From Mageeibacillus sp. UBA6976 (lineage in GTDB: Bacteria; Bacillota; Clostridia; Saccharofermentanales; Saccharofermentanaceae), in NCBI GenBank assembly GCA_002450155.1, contig DJYO01000005.1, positions 1 through 61,009 of the forward strand: a stretch of DNA of 61,009 nt, written 5' to 3'. A program made the translations under genes and the position numbers. Below the pieces are notes generated by a model, which had not been told where the DNA came from, did not search any database, and saw nothing but the letters and a program-made list of their open reading frames with translations. Position 1 is the stretch's first letter. Every line of letters starts with the position of its first letter. Shown here in pieces: positions 34,734 to 44,400 of this stretch.

Positions 34734-34807
34734 TGGCTGCCGAACAAGGATTCGAACCTTGACTAGCGGTGTCAGAGGCCGATGTGCTACCATTACACCA
34801 TTCGGCA
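34734..34807 (-). tRNA. tRNA-Gln (anticodon CTG), CCA encoded
   Basis: On the minus strand the acceptor arms TGCCGAA and TTCGGCA, D arm GTGT/GCAC, T arm CAAGG-TTCGAAT-CCTTG and 3' GCCA are intact. The anticodon loop CTCTGAC gives anticodon CTG, read as glutamine CAG. The anticodon stem (TCGGC against ACCGC) has three GC pairs but mismatches at positions 27-43 (T-C) and 31-39 (C-A), so it is weaker than usual. It lies 54 bp after the uracil-DNA glycosylase gene. Confidence 0.9.
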
Positions 34808-34860
34808 GTGTTGACTGCAACGCAAAGAAATATAACACATCACAACACAAAAATCAATAT

Positions 34861-35451
34861 CTATTTGTCGATAGGTTCAAGGGGCGGCATGGCGCCTATC
34901 TCAGTAAGCTTATTGCGTACTGCCCCCATATCCTCATAGATCGGGAGTTTGTTCTTGGGATTCCGGAGAGCATATGCCGGATGATATGTGGTCATTATGT
35001 AATAACCGTTCTTCTCTATCATATGCCCTCTAACATTCTTCATAGAAGGCTTGGTCCCAAAGAAACCTTCGTAAGCAGTGGAACCGCAGAGCAGGATCAC
35101 CTTTGGTCTTACCAGAGTGAACTGCATGGCAAGAAGCGGCTTACAGGCCTTGATCTCAGCAGGTGTGGGCCTGCGGTTCTCAGGCGGTCTGCACTTGGCT
35201 ATATTGCATATATGGTAGTCTTCATCTGTAAAGCCGTAGGAGGCAAGAAGATTCTGCAGGAGCTGACCTGATCTTCCTACAAAAGGCAAACCCTTTATAT
35301 CCTCCTGCTCACCCGGAGCTTCGCCAACGATCATGAGTGGCGCATTCCTGCCGCCTCTGTATATGACCACATTATGGGCGCCGTCCCTCAAGTCACAGTT
35401 ATGGCAGGCTCTGCACTTATCTTCAAATTCTTCCCATGTGATCTTATCCAT
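34861..35451 (-). CDS. Uracil-DNA glycosylase, family 4 (Fe-S type)
   Basis: This 196-residue enzyme removes uracil from DNA in base excision repair. The 4Fe-4S Cys residues appear as CRACHNC near residue 13-19 plus later Cys residues. Motif A is GEAPGEQED, the ICNIAKCRPPENR block is typical and motif B is HPAYALR near 158. AGGTGG lies 7 bases before the ATG. It is the last protein gene of a long minus-strand operon, 8 bp after the Smr-like gene. Confidence 0.94.
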   Translation of the reverse strand: MDKITWEEFEDKCRACHNCDLRDGAHNVVIYRGGRNAPLMIVGEAPGEQEDIKGLPFVGRSGQLLQNLLASYGFTDEDYHICNIAKCRPPENRRPTPAEIKACKPLLAMQFTLVRPKVILLCGSTAYEGFFGTKPSMKNVRGHMIEKNGYYIMTTYHPAYALRNPKNKLPIYEDMGAVRNKLTEIGAMPPLEPIDK

Positions 35452-35459
35452 TATGCCAC

Positions 35460-35798
35460 CTACTTAAACATTACTATGGTTATTCCGTCATTATGCATTC
35501 CCCAGTCACTGTCTCTGGAAATCTCAGGATGCCTCGCGGACATCTCCCTCGCTGCAGAAGAGAAAGGACCGAAATCCTCTCCCGGACAGTAACTGACTAT
35601 TACCTTCCGAAGGATATAATTGCGCAGCTCTCTTGGGAGAGCCTCCTTGATCGCTCCACCGGTGCCTGATGACCCGTAGCCGTGGATTATCTTGGCAAAG
35701 GGTTTACCTGTTGCTCTCGCTCTGTAAAGGCCGTTTGTAAGCATTGTGAGAGCCTGTGCGACTCTCGGATGACCCTGCTCTATATTAATTATCTCCAT
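35460..35798 (-). CDS. Smr-like domain protein
   Basis: The 112-residue protein has the Smr core KIIHGYGSSGTGGAIKEALPREL near residue 36-58, the loop typical of Smr domains found in MutS2 and some single-domain nucleases. Such domains cut or bind nucleic acids. Gly-rich loop and His are present. Its start overlaps the rsuA-type gene by 14 bp, and AGGAG inside that gene serves as its ribosome site. It lies in a mixed RNA/DNA maintenance operon. Confidence 0.8.
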   Translation of the reverse strand: MEIINIEQGHPRVAQALTMLTNGLYRARATGKPFAKIIHGYGSSGTGGAIKEALPRELRNYILRKVIVSYCPGEDFGPFSSAAREMSARHPEISRDSDWGMHNDGITIVMFK

Positions 35799-36528
35799 CG
35801 CTCTCTCCTAAACCTACTGCCTGCCTGAGCATATCGATCTCTCCTGATGTAAGAGGTCTTAGCTGTCCTTGTGCTTCCTCATTTACATCTATCACAAGAT
35901 CTGCAAGACGTATCCTTCTTAAAGATAACACTTCTTTGCCGTATTTTGCGAATATGCGCCTTACTTCGTGAGTCTTGCCTTCCGTGAGGGTAATATAGGC
36001 CTTGTTGTCATCCAGAGGTTCTAATACTGCAGGAGCAAGCTTAACCGGTTCATCCATATCAGTAAGGGTGATCCCTTCTTTAAGTTCAGAAATATCGCCT
36101 TGAGTCCATTCGCATCCTTTATATTCTGCAAGATATGTCTTGGCTATCTTATACTTAGGTGACTGCAGTCTGTGAGACAGAGTTCCGTCGTTAGTAATGA
36201 TCAGAAGACCCGATGTATGGTAGTCGAGCCTTCCTACAGGGGCAAGCTTTTTCCCTCTAAGGCTTGCCGGGATAAAGTCTCCTACATTAGCAAGTCTCGG
36301 ATCTTCCATGGCAGTAAGAACGCCGTCAGGTTTATCCAGCAGATAGTACAGTTTTGTCTGACCCTGAACAGCCTTGCCGTTAACGGTTATCTCATCTTCA
36401 AGGCTGACCTTGCTGTCACTCTTACATATGGTGACCCCATTGACGGCAACAGCTCCCGAAGCGATCAATCTGCGCACTTCGCTGCGGGTACCGATTCCGG
36501 AAGAAGCAAGGATCTTATCGAGGCGCAT
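35785..36528 (-). CDS. rRNA pseudouridine synthase, RsuA/RluB family
   Basis: The 247-residue enzyme has an N-terminal S4 RNA-binding domain (about 1-60, MRLDKILASSGIGTRSE) and the catalytic domain with Asp in GRLDYHTSGLLI near residue 101, then HTLxEG-like ITLTEGKTHEVRR. It converts a uridine of rRNA to pseudouridine; which site (16S or 23S) cannot be told. It begins one base after the preceding stop (TGATATG), so it is coupled to the membrane protein upstream. Confidence 0.94.
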   Translation of the reverse strand: MRLDKILASSGIGTRSEVRRLIASGAVAVNGVTICKSDSKVSLEDEITVNGKAVQGQTKLYYLLDKPDGVLTAMEDPRLANVGDFIPASLRGKKLAPVGRLDYHTSGLLIITNDGTLSHRLQSPKYKIAKTYLAEYKGCEWTQGDISELKEGITLTDMDEPVKLAPAVLEPLDDNKAYITLTEGKTHEVRRIFAKYGKEVLSLRRIRLADLVIDVNEEAQGQLRPLTSGEIDMLRQAVGLGESDGDN

Positions 36529-36529
36529 A

Positions 36530-37834
36530 TCAGACCGCCTTGTTTAAGATCGCAACAAGGACCTTCTCAGCTTCGGAGATATCGTCCAGACCGGAATAGA
36601 CCGAGATCACTATCCCGGGGCTCTGCTCTGTCCAACGTGACGTGATACCGAGTCTTTCTATGACCTCAGGATCAGTGATCCTGAAGCCTACCATTATTGA
36701 CTCCTCACTAACATCCTCCATATCATATGCCATATCATCCAGCATCTGCGACTCCGAATACTCGTTCATAAGCTCTGCGCAGTCCGCTTCGCTCAGATAT
36801 ACCGGCTGAAGGAGATTGTAGGCCTCAGGCCTTACAAAATCCTTAAGATCAGAATAGATATGGGTAAGGTCCTGATACTGCTCAAAGTAATAAGGCAGCG
36901 TCAGGTTATCTGTGATCAGGATATCGGGAGATGACAGCAGCAGAGCAGACAGAGTCTGATCAGAATAAGCATTCTGCACCTGGTCTTCGTCATTTGGGAC
37001 GACTATATCGGCACTTGCAACATAAGGATTCTTAAAGCCCTGCTCTACCAGGGACTGTTCCACATATGTCCCGTCGAAATCAAAATGTCCGAATGCCACT
37101 ATAGAGCAATCATAACCAGCCTTGATAAAGACATTGTATATAAGATTACCTGCGATCAGTGCCACAACAAGTACTATCAGCCACCTGAGCCATGTATATG
37201 AGAAATAGGTCTTCCATTCTCCTGCAGTCTTGCCCAGAAACTTTCTGCTGTTGTCATGAGCTTCTCTTTTGGCCAGTTCCTGCTCTCTCTTACCGGAAGC
37301 AACATTATAAGCTTCTGACAGTTCGTTCAATTTTGCTTCGGACTCTTCATCCGTCTTGCCTCTGTACCTCTTTGTAAGCTGGTAGAATCTCTCCTCGATG
37401 GCAAAGGCGTTGGCATCTTCTTTAAGCCCCAGGATATCCAATGCTTCCTTCCTGGTCATCTGCTCTGCAGGAGAGATCATTGCGATCGCCGAATCGATAT
37501 CCGGAACCTTGACAATCTCTAACTTGCACCTAAGTTCCCTGGGCTCATACTCCAAGTCCTCGCCGCAGATAAAAAAGAGCTTCTTTATCCCTGCCTTCTC
37601 AAAGGCGGGGATCAGTATCTTGGCAGACCATTTCAGATCTTCTTCGGTAAGTTCAGCTTTCCTTGTGTCAACAATTACGGTATCCGTTCCACGCTTCTTG
37701 GCTATCTCGCACATATGCATCTGCGGAGTTCTGTAACTGTCACCGGAAGCGGGTTTCTTAAACTCAATAAAGACTACATTATGTTCTTTGATGTATTTAG
37801 CCGACATTACATCGGTAGAGTACGTTTCTGTCAT
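36530..37834 (-). CDS. STAS-like / degenerate J-like / membrane / extracytoplasmic protein
   Basis: The 434-residue protein has an unusual order: a SpoIIAA/STAS-like domain (about 12-110), a J-like helical domain (about 128-190: DILGLKEDANAFAIEERFYQL, LNELSEAYNVAS) in which the catalytic HPD is replaced by YRGKT, one membrane helix (about 213-238) and a 190-residue exterior domain rich in Asp/Glu, where QDLTHIYSDLKDF and LLLSSPDILITD occur. The lost HPD argues against DnaK stimulation. It sits between a GH3 gene (19 bp) and rsuA. Function unknown. Confidence 0.7.
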   Translation of the reverse strand: MTETYSTDVMSAKYIKEHNVVFIEFKKPASGDSYRTPQMHMCEIAKKRGTDTVIVDTRKAELTEEDLKWSAKILIPAFEKAGIKKLFFICGEDLEYEPRELRCKLEIVKVPDIDSAIAMISPAEQMTRKEALDILGLKEDANAFAIEERFYQLTKRYRGKTDEESEAKLNELSEAYNVASGKREQELAKREAHDNSRKFLGKTAGEWKTYFSYTWLRWLIVLVVALIAGNLIYNVFIKAGYDCSIVAFGHFDFDGTYVEQSLVEQGFKNPYVASADIVVPNDEDQVQNAYSDQTLSALLLSSPDILITDNLTLPYYFEQYQDLTHIYSDLKDFVRPEAYNLLQPVYLSEADCAELMNEYSESQMLDDMAYDMEDVSEESIMVGFRITDPEVIERLGITSRWTEQSPGIVISVYSGLDDISEAEKVLVAILNKAV

Positions 37835-37853
37835 TTCCCGGTTTTCCCTGCTG

Positions 37854-40424
37854 TTAGATTTTGGAACATCTCATGCACAGCCTCAAGATATTCATTGTGC
37901 AATTCTGCAGGTCTGCCTTGGACAGTTTGCCGTCTGCTATTGCAGTGACAATGTCATCCACATTCTCCTGACATCCCGGCATCTGCCAGTCACATCCTGC
38001 ATAGATACATGTCCTGCTTGATGAAGCAGGATATTTATACTCCTTGTTATAGCCGAGGAAACCCGTATCTTCGAAAGAGGAGAACCAGTCCGTCATGACC
38101 ACGCCGTCAAAACCCCACTCATCTCTTAAGCACATAGACAAAAGCTCGAAGCTGTTTGCGGTATGTACTCCGTTAAGGAGATTATAGGAGGCCATTACAG
38201 CAAAGGGCTGGGATTCCTTAACACATATCTCAAAGCCTCTCAGGTACAGGTCTCTTAATGTATGTTCCTTGACATGGACATTGGTAAACATCCTGTTGTC
38301 TTCCTGGTTGTTGCAGCAGAAATGCTTGATGGTGGTTCCCCTTCCCTCAACAGACTGAACACCTATTGTGTCTGCAGCAGCGCACATGCCTGTAAGATAC
38401 GGGTCTTCTGAATAGTATTCAAAGTTTCTGCCACAAAGAGGATTCCTGTGGATATTCATGCCCGGTGCAAGCCAGAGATCCACTCCAAACTCTGCCATCT
38501 CCTTGCCGACGAGATTACCGATCTGAGTTATAAGCTCCAGATTCCAGGTCTGGGCCAGAGCTGTTGCTATAGGAATAGCCGTGCAGTACTGGTAGTAATC
38601 TATGGCATTTTCAGGCGTATTCTCGGGGAAGCCGTTTACGATCTCATCGAAGATCTCTCCACCCGGCAGGAGCTCCTCATCAGGAGTAGCCTTAAAGTGG
38701 GGCTGAAGCCTCAGACCGGCAGGCCCGTCTGCCATAACTATAGAAGGGATCCTTCTGCTCCTGGCATAATCAGAGATAGTCTCTGATGCCGCTCCCGGAA
38801 CACTGGGTGAAGCAGAGAATACTATCTCGGAATCAAAATTCTCATTGAATCTGCCGACACATATCTTAGCCATATCCTTTACGGATAACTGGGCAACAAG
38901 TTCTGTCATGCCGCAGTTTCTTCCTATAACGCTTCCGAGTGTCAGTGTGTCGTCATATCTTGAATCTTCGTAGACATGGCGGACACCCGAGTAACGCACG
39001 ATCTCCTTACGGATATAGAGCTTATTGAGAGTGAATACCTCTGCATCCTGAAGCTGCTTGGTATCGAGGAGCTTTCTGGATTCCGCACCCGTTCCGGGAT
39101 TGGTCAGTTCCTCGAAATCGTGCCCTGAATCATCGTCAAATAAATTGGTGCACTGGGATACGATTATATCTGTCTCGTTATTGACCACAGCTTCGATAGT
39201 CGTTGCCCTTGAGTTCGTTCCAAGTCTTATAAGATAGCTTCCTGCCTCAAGCACCTTTGCCTTACGGGATTCATCATATCTTGCCATCTCAGACATCTTA
39301 AAGCTTATGGTGATGGTCTCATTCTCTCCCGGCGCAAGGAGCCCGGTCTTGGCGAATCCCACAAGTTCCTGATAAGGCCTTAAGGGGTTATCCTGGGGAG
39401 CTGAGCAATAAAGCTGTACTGTCTGCTTGCCGCTGTATTCTGCTCCCGTATTAGCTACATTTACATCGATGGTAAACAGTTCTCCGTCAAGTCTTCTGGA
39501 TACTACCGTGTTCATGAACGTTGTATAGCTCTTGCCGTATCCGAAGGGATATACGGGAGCTATGCCGAAAGAGTCAAAGTACCTGTATCCGATAAAGCTT
39601 CCTTCTGTATAGTATTCGTCTTCCAGATCTCCACCCAGTGCCGCATAATCAGCAGCTCCGGGATAATCGTTATAAGAACCTGCCCAGGTATCAGAGAGTC
39701 TGCCGCAGGGATCCTTGGCACCGGTAATACAGTCAGCAACTACATGCCCGGTTACATTGCCCAGCTGGGATACCAGCATTATGGCATTGATCCTGCGCTC
39801 ACGCTTGAGATAGGACAGATCGATAATGCCTCCTGTATTGAGCAGTATTATCACCTTGTCATACTTATCCAGGATAAAATCGATATTGTATTCCTCGTCA
39901 TCCGTAAGGTAGTAATCGCCCTTCTGCGGAACTCTGTCCTTACCCTCGCCTGAATCTCTGGATATTACATAGATAGCTGTATCTGCAGCTGACGCTGCCA
40001 CATCTTCCTCTGTTATCCGGGGCATTGAAGGTGTTCCAAACTTGACCTCAAAGTAAGCATTTGCAAGAGCCATATTATTCTCTTTGGCGTATGCCTCGAC
40101 TCTTGCCTTATACTCTTCCTTCTGCGGGCCGTATCCTGCATCGAACCTGTCAAGCCAGTCATTGGTCGTAACTTCAAAACCTGCTGCAATAAGACCGTCA
40201 GCTATCGTGATCGAGAATCTTGAATTAACACTGCCGGAGCCCGTACCGCCCTTAACAGTGTGCCTTGCTCCGTTACCATACAAAGCTACCCTGCAAGGAG
40301 CAAGAGGAAGGGTGCCGTCATTTTCCAGCAGCACCACACATTCACTGGCAAGATCCCTTACGAGATTCATGTGCTCTATTTCCATTGGTGTCATGTCTTC
40401 AGTCTTATGGGCATAATACGGCAT
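37854..40424 (-). CDS. GH3 beta-glucosidase with permuted domain order
   Basis: The 856-residue enzyme has the GH3 domains in reverse order: the C-terminal-type alpha/beta domain comes first (ECVVLLENDGTLPL, VKGGTGSGSV), then a fibronectin-III-like domain (about 300-400, GFAKTGLLAPGENETITISF), and the TIM barrel with KH (TTIKHFCCNN) and nucleophile Asp at about 779 (VVMTDWFSS). This order is known from Butyrivibrio and Ruminococcus enzymes. No signal peptide, so it hydrolyses imported oligosaccharides. ATG at 40424 has GGAGG upstream; a 50-codon upstream extension lacks a site. First gene of a long operon, divergent from an AraC regulator. Confidence 0.9.
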   Translation of the reverse strand: MPYYAHKTEDMTPMEIEHMNLVRDLASECVVLLENDGTLPLAPCRVALYGNGARHTVKGGTGSGSVNSRFSITIADGLIAAGFEVTTNDWLDRFDAGYGPQKEEYKARVEAYAKENNMALANAYFEVKFGTPSMPRITEEDVAASAADTAIYVISRDSGEGKDRVPQKGDYYLTDDEEYNIDFILDKYDKVIILLNTGGIIDLSYLKRERRINAIMLVSQLGNVTGHVVADCITGAKDPCGRLSDTWAGSYNDYPGAADYAALGGDLEDEYYTEGSFIGYRYFDSFGIAPVYPFGYGKSYTTFMNTVVSRRLDGELFTIDVNVANTGAEYSGKQTVQLYCSAPQDNPLRPYQELVGFAKTGLLAPGENETITISFKMSEMARYDESRKAKVLEAGSYLIRLGTNSRATTIEAVVNNETDIIVSQCTNLFDDDSGHDFEELTNPGTGAESRKLLDTKQLQDAEVFTLNKLYIRKEIVRYSGVRHVYEDSRYDDTLTLGSVIGRNCGMTELVAQLSVKDMAKICVGRFNENFDSEIVFSASPSVPGAASETISDYARSRRIPSIVMADGPAGLRLQPHFKATPDEELLPGGEIFDEIVNGFPENTPENAIDYYQYCTAIPIATALAQTWNLELITQIGNLVGKEMAEFGVDLWLAPGMNIHRNPLCGRNFEYYSEDPYLTGMCAAADTIGVQSVEGRGTTIKHFCCNNQEDNRMFTNVHVKEHTLRDLYLRGFEICVKESQPFAVMASYNLLNGVHTANSFELLSMCLRDEWGFDGVVMTDWFSSFEDTGFLGYNKEYKYPASSSRTCIYAGCDWQMPGCQENVDDIVTAIADGKLSKADLQNCTMNILRLCMRCSKI

Positions 40425-40478
40425 AAAGCGCACCTCCGAGCATATTTCTCTTATAATAAAACAATATCGTGATAAATG

Positions 40479-40598
40479 CTTGTAAATATTTAAATAATCA
40501 ATAATAAAATCATTGGCGCAAGCAATAACAAAACAACCGAAAAGACTGCATTTCAGACATTTATGGATTGACAAACTTCATTTATCAGACTTTACAAG
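40479..40598. promoter_or_regulatory. Inverted TTTACAAG pair between GH3 and AraC genes
   Basis: CTTGTAAA (40479-40486) and TTTACAAG (40591-40598) are perfect inverted copies 104 bp apart, one near each gene. The second also contains the likely -35 of the AraC gene. Possible half-sites for the AraC protein; the region is AT-rich, so chance is a real alternative. Confidence 0.4.
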
Positions 40599-40619
40599 TC
40601 AAATTAAGAATCTTAATAT
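40591..40619 (+). promoter_or_regulatory. Promoter of the AraC-type regulator gene
   Basis: -35 TTTACA (40591-40596), 17-nt spacer and -10 TAATAT (40614-40619), with the ATG 33 bp further on. Confidence 0.5.
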
Positions 40620-40652
40620 TGAAACTATAAATCATTGCAGGCGGTGGATAAT

Positions 40653-41405
40653 ATGAACATAGAGAAGGAATTAGCCAACAGGCTCATGAACGAGGGCGAG
40701 ACCTCAGGCCGTCAGGAAGCATACAATATCGAGATCAATTTCTATGAGATCGTTGCAAGCGGCGATACCAAGAGGCTTGAAGATGCCATCAAATCCATTG
40801 GCGGAACCCAGACTCCCGGCAAGCTGTCATCTAATGAACTTCAGAATGCAAAATACCATGCATGTATCCTTGCAGCCCTTGTATCCCGTTTCTGCATTGA
40901 ATCCGGCATGGAGATAGCTGTAGCATATACTCTGAGCGACATCTATGTTGAGTTGATCGACGCTTCAAATTCCATCCCTGAGGTATCAGCTCTTCAGAAT
41001 GACCTTCTGCGTACATACTGCCGCAAGATGAATGAGCTGTCTAAGAGCAAGGTCGTATCAAGACATATCGTTATGGCGATCGATTACATAAGGTCCCATA
41101 TCCAGGACAGCCTTACAGTAGAGACCATAGCTGATTCTCTGTCTCTTAATTCAAGTTATCTCTCCAAACTCTTTAAACAGGAGATGGGCATAACCTTGAG
41201 CAGATATATCAGGAACCAGAAGATAGATGTTGCCTGCAATATGCTAAGGCACTTGGACGAATCCTCACTCACTATAGCAAACTATCTTGGTTTCTCATCC
41301 CAGTCCCACTTTATCCAGGTATTCAAGAAGACTACAGGTATGACTCCTGAAGAATACCGCAAGAGGAACTATCACCAGAGCTGGATGAAGGGCAGCGAGG
41401 AGTGA
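40653..41405 (+). CDS. AraC-family transcriptional regulator
   Basis: The 250-residue protein has a helical N-terminal sensor (about 1-135, with NAKYHACILAALVSRFCIESGM) and a C-terminal double HTH (about 145-240: TVETIADSLSLNSSYLSKLFKQEMG, TIANYLGFSSQSHFIQVFKKTTGMTPEEYR). ATG at 40653 has a GGCGG-type site upstream; a TTG 6 codons earlier is less likely. Divergent from the permuted GH3 gene, so it is the likely sugar-responsive regulator of that operon. Its stop codon abuts the permease stop with no gap. Confidence 0.9.
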   Translation: MNIEKELANRLMNEGETSGRQEAYNIEINFYEIVASGDTKRLEDAIKSIGGTQTPGKLSSNELQNAKYHACILAALVSRFCIESGMEIAVAYTLSDIYVELIDASNSIPEVSALQNDLLRTYCRKMNELSKSKVVSRHIVMAIDYIRSHIQDSLTVETIADSLSLNSSYLSKLFKQEMGITLSRYIRNQKIDVACNMLRHLDESSLTIANYLGFSSQSHFIQVFKKTTGMTPEEYRKRNYHQSWMKGSEE

Positions 41406-44400
41406 TCACTCGATACTCTTGAGCGATTCAGCCATATCTATGGCATCTGTCTTGCGCCGCATTACCATATCCACGATAAACGAGAACAGCAGTACAAAGC
41501 CGAGAGCGATAAAGTAGCTCTGGGGCGCTATCCTGACGTTATATGTTACCATGTCCATCTCTATCTGCTTCATGACGAAGCTATGGAGCAATATGCCGAG
41601 AGGGATCCCTGCTACATATCCCATCAGTACAAGTACCATGTTCTCTCTAAGTACATATGAGCCTACCTCTCCCCTGTAGAATCCCATTACCTTGAGAGTG
41701 GCTATCTCCCTTACTCTCTCGGTGATGTTTATGTTATTCAGGTTGAATAGTACGATAAATGCAAGGGCTGCCGCAGATGCAACGACCAGGACGATGACAT
41801 AGTTCATTCTCTGCATCGTTCCGGAGAAGCTGGCACGGGAATCTAGGGTGATGGATCTGGACTTAAGATCGAAGCTTGAGGCCATATATGTTGAGATGTC
41901 GTAAGGACTTAAGACATCGTCATCTGTGACTATCAGGACCTCGGTAGGATTGTACCTTACCTTGAAGGCGGCTTTATATGTCTCAGGGGTCATCATGATG
42001 TAGTGGAAAGTATAGTTTGTAAATATATATCCCACCGTAAGCTCCACAGGAGTCTCATCGTCTCCGTAGAGGACAGTTATCTTATCTCCCGGCTTGACAT
42101 TATTCTTGCTTGCAAGGATGTGGCTTATTGCAACAGTACCGTCAGCCGGCCAGCTATGAAGCTCGTATGTCTTGTTATCTGTAAGACCGAAAATCTCGTC
42201 TATAGCCGCATCGTTAGATATAAAGATCTCAACATCTCTGACATACCCGCCGCCATTATTCTTAACGGTCTCAGTCTGTGCAAGAGCGTATGTGAATTCT
42301 GTGCCAAAGTGGTCTTTGGTTTCCTGCATGGCATCTCTTATCTTGTCTTCGCTGTAGGAATCCGCAAAGACCGCGCTCAGGTCGTACTTCAATATGTTGT
42401 TGTACTGATCATCCACCACATTGCAGATAGAGTCGTATAGACCGAAGGCAGTTATAAGAAGTGATGTGCATCCGGCGATACCTATGATCATCATCCACAT
42501 TCTCTTCTTGAACCTGAACACGTTTCTTGCTGATACTTTGTAGAGGAACTTAAGCTTCTTCCAGATAAAGGTGATCCTCTCCAGAAGGATCCTCTTACCC
42601 GGCAGCGGAGCCTTGGGCCTGATAAGCTCGGCAGGCATTCCCTTGAGCTCCGTAACGCAGGTATATACCGTAACACCTGCAGTGCACAGTATAGATATGG
42701 CAAAGCACAAAAGGAACATACCAAAACTGTTATGGAATGTAATATCAGAGAATCCGTACATCATGGCATATACTTCCCAGATGACCCAGGGGAATAACTT
42801 GGTCCCTCCGAGATAACCAAAGGTGCATCCTATAACTGCTGCCGATCCGGAATAGATCACATATTTCATTGTTATAGCAGTCTCTGAATAACCCAGAGCC
42901 CGCATAGTACCTATCTGACCTCTCTCGTCAGCTACCATCCTGCTCATCGTAGTGGAGCATACCAGAGCCGCTATGGCAAAGAAGAAGATAGGGAACACCG
43001 TAGCAACGCCGTCTACTATCGTGGCGTCATTATCGAAGCATACATATCCTACATTGGTGTCTCTGCCAAGCACAAAGGTCTCAGGACGCTCAACATCTTC
43101 AAGAGTCTTATATGCATACACCAGATTCTGTCTGAATGCTGCCGATATCTCGTTTGCAAATTTGGCTCTGCCCTCTATGTATTCGGCGAGGCCGTCTCTA
43201 TATTCCTCATATCCGTCAGAGAGTGTCTGCCTTGCATCCTCAAGCTCTTTTACTCCGCTGTTATACTCAGCAAGACCTGATTCATATTCGTCCTTACCCT
43301 TGTTATATGCCTCAAGCCCTTCGTTATATCTCGCAAGGCCGGCATTATACTCAGCTCTGCCTGATACCACCTGGGCATAGTAGTTGTTGTACTCGGCAAG
43401 GCCCGCCTCGTACTGCGTCTGTGCTTCATCCAGCTGCGCTTCCCCAGCAGACAGTTCCTGCTCTGCATTATCAAGCTCTGCCAGGCCTGCCTCTACCCTG
43501 GCAAGATTCGTCTGGCAATCCGCCTTCTGCTGCTGGAGCTGAGACAGCTGTGCTTCAAGTGCTTCCAGTGTCGGGATCAGGCTTGGATCCTCTGAACCGT
43601 TATCGATCTGCATCCTTATCCCCGCTATTGCGCCTTGTGTCTGGTCTATACCCTGATCGAGACTTGATATCGCTCCCTCAAGCTGGGACTTGGAAGTCGT
43701 AAGCTCATTGCGGTTGCTGTTTATCTCGGCTCTCCCGGCATCTATCTGCGCTCTTCCGTCTAATATCTGCTGGTAGGCGGCATCTAATTTATCCTTATTG
43801 CCGGCAAGCTGCTCTTCGGCATTTGTAAGCTGGGCATCTGTTGCGTCGAGTATTACCTTGGACGAAGTAAGCTCGCGCCTGGCATCGTTTAAAGTGTCTC
43901 TTGCATCGTTTAACTGTGCTCTTGCATCGTCTAATTCCTGCTGTCCGTCCTCTATCTCACGGGAGCCGTCGATGAGCTCCTGATGGGCATCCGTAAGCTC
44001 TGTCAGGCCGTCCTCTAACTCCCGGGCAGCGTCACTTCGCTTATCCTCAAATTCATCTATGCCGTCGTAGAGGTCCTGATAGGCATCCCTTAACAGACCG
44101 TCAAATCTGTCCCCTATTATTACTTCAAGTTCATTCTCTAATTCCTTGGTCTTAGCATCAGCCCAGCTGTCGTATTCATCCATATAAGCGCCAAGCCCGT
44201 GGTCGTATCTTATATAGACCTCTGAGTAGTATTCCGTATCAAATTCCGATATATCTGCGTAAACATAGTAAGACAGCTGGCCGGATCCCACGTCAGTGCT
44301 GCCTCTTTGAAAATTCATATAAAGAGGAGACCTTATACACCCGACTATCGTATACTCGCCTCTTGGCAGCATATTTCTTACGCTCTGGGTGTTCTCATCT

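Noticed and set aside
42003..43702. Several long plus-strand frames opposite the permease coil
   Set aside because: They mirror the repeat-rich coiled-coil codons on the minus strand, have Ser/Leu/Tyr-rich translations and no ribosome sites.
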